This document shows positions 6,698 through 10,160 of a stretch of 10,160 nt of DNA, piece by piece. Both the position numbers and the translations under genes were made by a program. Origin of the DNA: a bacterium (GTDB lineage Bacteria; Planctomycetota; Planctomycetia; Pirellulales; Pirellulaceae); the NCBI GenBank assembly GCA_030432015.1, contig JAUIHJ010000258.1, forward strand, positions 1 through 10,160. The letters are read 5' to 3'. Each line of letters begins with the position of its first letter. The stretch's first letter is position 1. The notes under the pieces were generated by a model that was not told the DNA's origin, made no database searches, and saw only the letters and a program-made list of their open reading frames with translations.

Positions 6698-6797
6698 GCC
6701 GTGATTGCCCGCGGGAACGAGGGCGGCGGCGGAGCGGTGGGTCCCAGGGTTAAGGAGGTAGCGTGCGGTCGACGCGTCTTTTTTCACCTACCGACGC

Positions 6798-6827
6798 GAC
6801 CCTCAAGCTCGGTCGAGCTCCAGGGTC
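6798..6827 (-). terminator. Interrupted hairpin downstream of the EF-hand gene
   Basis: An inverted repeat of two blocks, gaccct/agggtc outside and agctc/gagct inside, flanks a 4-base loop, with two unpaired or wobble positions between blocks. It starts 41 bases past the stop of the EF-hand gene and lies upstream of the MFS gene. No T-tract follows on the minus strand, so it is not a classical intrinsic terminator. It could still be the 3' end of the EF-hand transcript, or an operator for the MFS gene. Confidence 0.35.
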
Positions 6828-6868
6828 ACAGACGTAGAATCGGTTCGACACGATGCGCGCGGCAAGGA

Positions 6869-7807
6869 TTACTCCGCCGCCTTCTTACGACGTTCCTCGA
6901 ATGCTTTTCTAGCCGCCGAGCGCTCCTGGCCGGTCAGCTTTCCGTCGCCATTGGCGTCGAATTCCTGGAGCATCGCCTGCTTATTGACACGTCCGGTGTC
7001 CGGCTTTTCGGCCGGTGTCGCATCCGTTGCCCGTGCGCCACCTGGCCGCCCCGCATTGCCGGTTCTGGCCTCAAAGGCAGCTCGGGCGGCGGCCCGTTCG
7101 GTTGGGTCGAGTTGGCCATCACCATCCTTGTCAAATCGCTTCAAGAACTCCATTCGGCGGTCGGCCGTGGCCGGTCCCGCGCCTTGCGGCCGTGCGCCGG
7201 TCGGCCGTGCGCCGCTTGGAGGCGTGCCTCCAGGACGCGATGGACGTGGGCTACCGGGGCGGAGCGAGCCCGGTCGTTGACGCTTGGTAAATGCGTCGCG
7301 TGCCGCCGACCGTTCAGCCTCGCTGAGCTGGCCGTCGTTGTCCTTGTCAAACCGCTTCATGATTTCGGCCCGATCTGCCGGGCGCAACATCGCACTGCCT
7401 TGGCGGGCCTGGCCGGCTGCTCCACCGAAACCGGACTGCATGGCGGCCTGACGCTCTTCGTCATTCAGCCGTCCGTCGCCGTCCTTGTCGAATCGTTTGG
7501 CCAATTCTCGTCGGTCGAGTCCCGGTGCACTTCGTTGACGCTGCGCCATCGCCGCTCGCAATGCCTCTCGCTCCGCGTCATCAAGCCGCCCGTTGCGATC
7601 CGTATCGTACTCCTCCAGCATCCGTTTTCGAACGTCTGGCCCGGCCCCGCCGCGTCGCTCCGGCTGGGGCTCATCATCGGCACGTCCAACCGTGCCCACC
7701 GCCAGTCCGACCATGATCACAGCGACACCACGCGCCACACTACGTGTGAAATCCGAGCTGCGAAACGGCCAAGAAAATCTGCCGCGGTAGATGTTCGTAG
7801 TTTTCAT
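6869..7807 (-). CDS. Secreted five-EF-hand calcium-binding protein
   Basis: The 312-residue product has a long basic signal peptide (hydrophobic core about 26-40, likely cut after GRA at 43). Five canonical EF-hand loops follow: DTDRNGRLDDAE (68-79), DKDGDGRLNDEE (107-118), DKDNDGQLSEAE (154-165), DKDGDGQLDPTE (226-237) and DANGDGKLTGQE (284-295). All keep Asp at position 1, Asp/Asn at 3 and 5, Gly at 6 and Glu at 12, so all five probably bind Ca2+. Hands 3, 4 and 5 are each followed by a similar ER-AAR-AF helix, a sign of internal duplication. A Pro/Gly/Arg-rich linker (about 178-213) separates hands 3 and 4. No enzymatic domain is present, so a structural or Ca2+-buffering role outside the inner membrane is inferred. 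GGAG lies 8 bases before the ATG at 7807. The upstream GTG/ATG-less extension to 7927 looks untranslated. Confidence 0.9.
   Translation of the reverse strand: MKTTNIYRGRFSWPFRSSDFTRSVARGVAVIMVGLAVGTVGRADDEPQPERRGGAGPDVRKRMLEEYDTDRNGRLDDAEREALRAAMAQRQRSAPGLDRRELAKRFDKDGDGRLNDEERQAAMQSGFGGAAGQARQGSAMLRPADRAEIMKRFDKDNDGQLSEAERSAARDAFTKRQRPGSLRPGSPRPSRPGGTPPSGARPTGARPQGAGPATADRRMEFLKRFDKDGDGQLDPTERAAARAAFEARTGNAGRPGGARATDATPAEKPDTGRVNKQAMLQEFDANGDGKLTGQERSAARKAFEERRKKAAE
7187..7214 (-). repeat. Short tandem repeat in the EF-hand protein linker
   Basis: The 13-base unit cggccgtgcgccg occurs at 7187-7199 and 7202-7214, a 15-base period. It encodes two successive GARP(T/Q) pentapeptides in the Arg/Pro/Gly-rich linker. 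Because the period is a multiple of three, slippage would change linker length in whole pentapeptides without breaking the frame. Confidence 0.7.
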
Positions 7808-7815
7808 CCTGTTTA

Positions 7816-7819
7816 CTCC
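7816..7819 (-). promoter_or_regulatory. Ribosome binding site of the EF-hand gene
   Basis: GGAG on the minus strand lies 8 bases before the ATG at 7807. It decides the start against an in-frame codon at 7927, which would put 40 residues without structure before a clear signal peptide. Confidence 0.7.
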
Positions 7820-7951
7820 GGGAAATCGCGTACGTGAGGTCGCTGCGGGGCAGTTCGCGTCGACGGTTCGCAAATTGGCAGGCCTCACCACTGAAACACC
7901 GGTTGAGAACAGAGGTTTCGCCCCCACTTGAAAAACATCTAGAGAATCGCG

Positions 7952-8509
7952 TCAAGTCGACTCCGATTTCTCCTGTAACAACTCCAAATAGCTGCGCCGT
8001 TCGGCGACGTGCAGGCCCAGTCTTGTGCCCAGCGAGGTCAGACGAGCTCGGGCAGCGTCCAGTTGCGCTTCGCTGGACATCAACTCAAGTTCGATGTATC
8101 CCCCGAGGCCATCGACATGATCGAACACCACCTCGATCGGACCACCTTGCCAGGTGACGACGGCCTTGCAACGCACCTTGCTGACCGCGGCGACGAATTC
8201 GAAACCGAGCAGCGTCAGTAGTTGGGCGAATTCCTGTGCAAAATCAGCACCGCCTGGCAACGGCAGTTCGAGTTCCCGGCGCGTCTTGGTCGTCGCGTCA
8301 ATCTTTGGCCCCTTGTAGGTCACGCAATTCACATCATCCACTTGGCGAATTCGCAGCGCCTCGTCGGTCCGAGCAAAATCGCGGCAGGGATGCGCAAAGT
8401 AACGATCAACCTGTCGGATTCCGTCTTCCCACGCCGCCCCCAGTTCGTCTAGCTGCTGCCGGACCGCTGCCTGGTCTGGGACACGGTATTTCTGCTCCAC
8501 TTCGTACAT
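7952..8509 (-). CDS. CYTH-domain protein, CyaB-like (class IV adenylate cyclase family)
   Basis: The 185-residue product is a full-length single CYTH domain, a triphosphate tunnel-fold enzyme that uses divalent metal ions. The ExExK signature is E3, E5, K7 in EVEQKY. Tunnel-lining residues follow: R53 and R55 in ALRIR, K66 in YKGPK, R77/R78 and E79/E81 in RRELEL, K111 and R113 in SKVRC, D130 in VFDHVDGLG, and E140/E142 in YIELEL. The pattern resembles Aeromonas CyaB and archaeal homologues. Activities in the superfamily include adenylate cyclase, thiamine triphosphatase and inorganic triphosphatase, and I cannot choose between them from sequence. The ATG at 8509 is preferred over one at 8554 because the domain begins right there and AGG lies 6 bases upstream. 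It lies 58 bases after the propeller-like gene and is probably cotranscribed with it. It is cytoplasmic. Confidence 0.92.
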   Translation of the reverse strand: MYEVEQKYRVPDQAAVRQQLDELGAAWEDGIRQVDRYFAHPCRDFARTDEALRIRQVDDVNCVTYKGPKIDATTKTRRELELPLPGGADFAQEFAQLLTLLGFEFVAAVSKVRCKAVVTWQGGPIEVVFDHVDGLGGYIELELMSSEAQLDAARARLTSLGTRLGLHVAERRSYLELLQEKSEST

Positions 8510-8567
8510 GACTGCCTCATGTGGGGTGTGGCGATTGCCGAACTTCGATTCCACCTCGCGACCGTCG

Positions 8568-9500
8568 CTAGGGTGAACGAAGCGGCGCGACGCGCCACAA
8601 AGGGGTCGGTGTTCTCTCGCTGGTTAAATAGAGCGTCTTGCCATCGGTCCCAAAGCAGATTGCCTCGCCCTGTCGCCGCTGTGGCATCGTGATCGAACGG
8701 GGCGAACGAGCAAACGCCTCGCGCCATGATTCGTCGCCGCGACGGTAATACTCATAAGCATCGGCGTATGTCGCCAACACTGCACGACGTCCGTCGTCGG
8801 CAATGTCCATGGCAGTCACCAGCGGAATCCGCACCTCGCCGATTCTTATGGCCACCAAAATTTCATTCGACTCCTGTACCGGCCAGGCCAGTTGATAAAC
8901 GGAACAGCGAACCGACAGCGCCTTGGTCACCAGAATGATTCGCCTCGAAACGGGATCAATCGCCATCGCTTCGCAATCGCGCGGCCCGTCCTGATATCGA
9001 AAGCGAATCCTTCGCGCTCGCAGGAGTTGGTCACGTCGGGTTGGCTCGCTGACCACATAAAGCGAGCACGATTCACGCCGTCGGGCGTTGTCGCCGACAT
9101 CGGCCAACACCAAGTGTGGCTTTCCGTCCAGCGAAACGGTCGCCATGTCTTCCCAATCGCTGGCCTCGACCTCGGGAATTCGGAATTCACCCCGGTCCTT
9201 GCCGTCCACGTCGAAAGCGAAGATCCGTGGCTTGTCTCCCGAATCATTGTGAGTCCAGAACAGGCCGGGTTCGACGCGCGATGCGACCATCCCGCTACTC
9301 TCATTGATCTCCTCGTTGGACAAGATGGCAATCTTTCGCGGCGATCCGTAGACAACACCTTCGCCCGCCGATCCGGCCTCTTCTGCAGGCAGAAGGGTGT
9401 GCAGTACAATCACAAGGAGCAACGCGATGCTCGCGGCCGAGTAAATGCGCGGCGATGGAGCCGTACCGCGTCCCGCCTCGCTCAAGTACCGCGTATGCAT
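8568..9500 (-). CDS. Exported propeller-like protein of unknown function
   Basis: The 310-residue product has a hydrophobic segment (about 22-38) after a basic N-terminus, so it is exported or anchored. The rest looks like a beta-propeller built from short strands and acidic turns: ESSGMVAS (67-74), WTHNDSGD (82-89), DWEDMA (115-120), ADVGDN (133-138), DCEAMA (175-180), TAMDIADDG (229-237), RQGEAI (276-281) and YLTSE (291-295). These motifs recur in a widespread family of secreted bacterial proteins, usually annotated as hypothetical or as phytase-like/SMP-30-like propellers. The Asp/Glu-rich loops could bind metal. I do not know the substrate, and I would not call it an enzyme. GAGGA lies about 10 bases before the ATG at 9500. 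The CYTH gene follows 58 bases downstream, and the thioredoxin gene diverges across a 58-base gap. Confidence 0.82.
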   Translation of the reverse strand: MHTRYLSEAGRGTAPSPRIYSAASIALLLVIVLHTLLPAEEAGSAGEGVVYGSPRKIAILSNEEINESSGMVASRVEPGLFWTHNDSGDKPRIFAFDVDGKDRGEFRIPEVEASDWEDMATVSLDGKPHLVLADVGDNARRRESCSLYVVSEPTRRDQLLRARRIRFRYQDGPRDCEAMAIDPVSRRIILVTKALSVRCSVYQLAWPVQESNEILVAIRIGEVRIPLVTAMDIADDGRRAVLATYADAYEYYRRGDESWREAFARSPRSITMPQRRQGEAICFGTDGKTLYLTSERTPTPLWRVAPLRSP

Positions 9501-9558
9501 CCCTTAGCTTCCTCGTTCCGTGCAATTTTTAACTTGATTCAATATCCGGTGAGCGTAG
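9501..9558. promoter_or_regulatory. Divergent promoter gap between the propeller and thioredoxin genes
   Basis: These 58 bases separate the ATG of the minus-strand propeller-like gene from the ATG of the plus-strand thioredoxin gene, so both promoters must lie here or within the genes. The middle is AT-rich (around 9525-9545). I find no hexamer pair good enough to place either promoter. Confidence 0.45.
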
Positions 9559-10160
9559 ATGACGGTCGAACCGAAATCCGAAATGGAATCGAATCCGTCG
9601 CCTCCCGATCCTGGTGGCGGACGCTGGGCGTTGTTGCTGGCCTTCGCCGTCATGGCCAGCCTGGGGTTCCTGGCAATCTATTCTCGGCTGCTGGGGCCAG
9701 TGGAGCAAATGGGAGTCGACCATCCTGGCGTCGGGTCCACGGTAAGCGTTCTGCATGTTGAACCGTTTCTTGACGCGGATCGAGCGGTGACGCAAGCGGA
9801 TCTGCAAGGTCGCGTGACGCTCGTCAATTTCTGGGGACCGTGGTGTCCGCCGTGCCGGATGGAAATGCCGCACCTCGCCGAGATTGAACTCAAGTATCGC
9901 CCTCGCAACGAGTTTACCTTCCTGTCGGTCGCCTGCGGAGCCTGGGTTTACGCCAGTCTTGATGACATGCGCAACGAAACCGCCAGATATCGTGACCGCG
10001 CGAAACTGCAATTCCCAATCTACTTCGATCCGGAATTTCGGTCGCGGACAGGGCTGGAAACCAATCTTGGCAAAGAGCCGCAGACCATGGGCTATCCGAC
10101 GACCATCCTGATCGACCAGCAGGGCGTGATCGCAGCTGTGTGGGAAGGCTACTCGCCCGA
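9559..10160 (+). CDS. Membrane-anchored TlpA-like thioredoxin (partial, runs off the window)
   Basis: The first 200 residues are present and the reading frame is open at the window edge. A Pro-rich cytoplasmic tail of about 21 residues leads into one membrane anchor (about 23-41). The rest would face the periplasm. A redoxin-type thioredoxin domain starts near residue 80: strand VTLVNFWGPW (86-95), the active site CPPC (C96, C99) and the cis-Pro loop GYPTT (178-182). An insert of about 25 residues between the second and third strands is normal for TlpA/ResA proteins. They use a CxxC pair to reduce or exchange disulfides, often in cytochrome c maturation or envelope protein repair. One more Cys (C126) is visible. 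GGTGAG lies 5 bases before the ATG. No cytochrome gene is in view, so the partner is unknown. Confidence 0.9.
   Translation, partial: MTVEPKSEMESNPSPPDPGGGRWALLLAFAVMASLGFLAIYSRLLGPVEQMGVDHPGVGSTVSVLHVEPFLDADRAVTQADLQGRVTLVNFWGPWCPPCRMEMPHLAEIELKYRPRNEFTFLSVACGAWVYASLDDMRNETARYRDRAKLQFPIYFDPEFRSRTGLETNLGKEPQTMGYPTTILIDQQGVIAAVWEGYSP

Noticed and set aside
6781..6790. gacgcgtc followed by six T residues read as a plus-strand terminator
   Set aside because: The palindrome is only 8 bases with no loop, so it cannot form a terminator stem, and no plus-strand gene ends nearby.
6869..7807. EF-hand coding repeats considered as a CRISPR or satellite array
   Set aside because: Spacing is irregular (39 to 72 codons) and the repeats code for conserved Ca2+ loops in frame.
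6653..7837. Long plus-strand frame of 394 codons opposite the EF-hand gene
   Set aside because: It is antisense to five well-preserved EF-hand loops, and its own translation is low-complexity with no recognisable family.
7807..7927. Upstream extension of the EF-hand gene by 40 codons
   Set aside because: The added peptide has no structure and would bury the signal peptide. A good ribosome site precedes the ATG at 7807.

Overview
The window looks like a piece of a chromosome from a moderately GC-rich planctomycete, probably of the Pirellula/Blastopirellula/Rhodopirellula type. This is an inference from gene content, not from a marker gene. The pointers are a lipid A pathway LpxB with an insertion of about 20 residues that I associate with planctomycete homologues, a secreted Arg/Pro-rich protein with five EF-hands, a small secreted protein with two Cys-rich TRASH/YHS-like modules, a secreted propeller-like protein and a membrane-anchored TlpA-type thioredoxin. 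There is no tRNA, rRNA, CRISPR array, integrase or complete insertion sequence.

Layout from left to right: (1) 1-431 has no convincing gene; a 54-codon ORF on the minus strand is a weak candidate, and a GC-rich hairpin lies just past lpxB. (2) 432-1652, minus strand: lpxB. (3) 1784-2451, minus strand: a self-contained unit with a near-consensus promoter, a roughly 90-nt leader, the secreted double TRASH/YHS-like protein and a textbook intrinsic terminator. (4) 2561-3577, plus strand: a BASS-family (bile acid:Na+ symporter-like) membrane carrier, divergent from the Cys-rich protein gene. (5) 3578-3797: a convergent gap with short repeats and a weak terminator-like hairpin. (6) 3798-6685, minus strand: an MFS transporter followed by an FtsX/MacB-like ABC permease with two coiled-coil stretches and no ATPase gene beside it. 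(7) 6869-7807, minus strand: the secreted EF-hand protein. (8) 7952-9500, minus strand: the propeller-like protein followed by a CyaB-type CYTH protein. (9) 9559 to the window end, plus strand: a TlpA-like thioredoxin cut off by the edge, divergent from the propeller gene.

Most products belong to the cell envelope: outer-membrane lipid A synthesis, three inner-membrane transport proteins, three secreted or periplasmic proteins and an anchored thiol-disulfide oxidoreductase. The CYTH protein is the only clearly cytoplasmic enzyme other than LpxB, which acts at the inner face of the membrane. No multi-gene pathway links them, and the region reads as an ordinary core or accessory envelope neighbourhood rather than a defence island or mobile element. 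The points most worth a second look are the ABC permease without an ATPase, the possible leaderless start of the MFS gene, the Cys-rich protein and its strong promoter, and the repeat-rich convergent gap.
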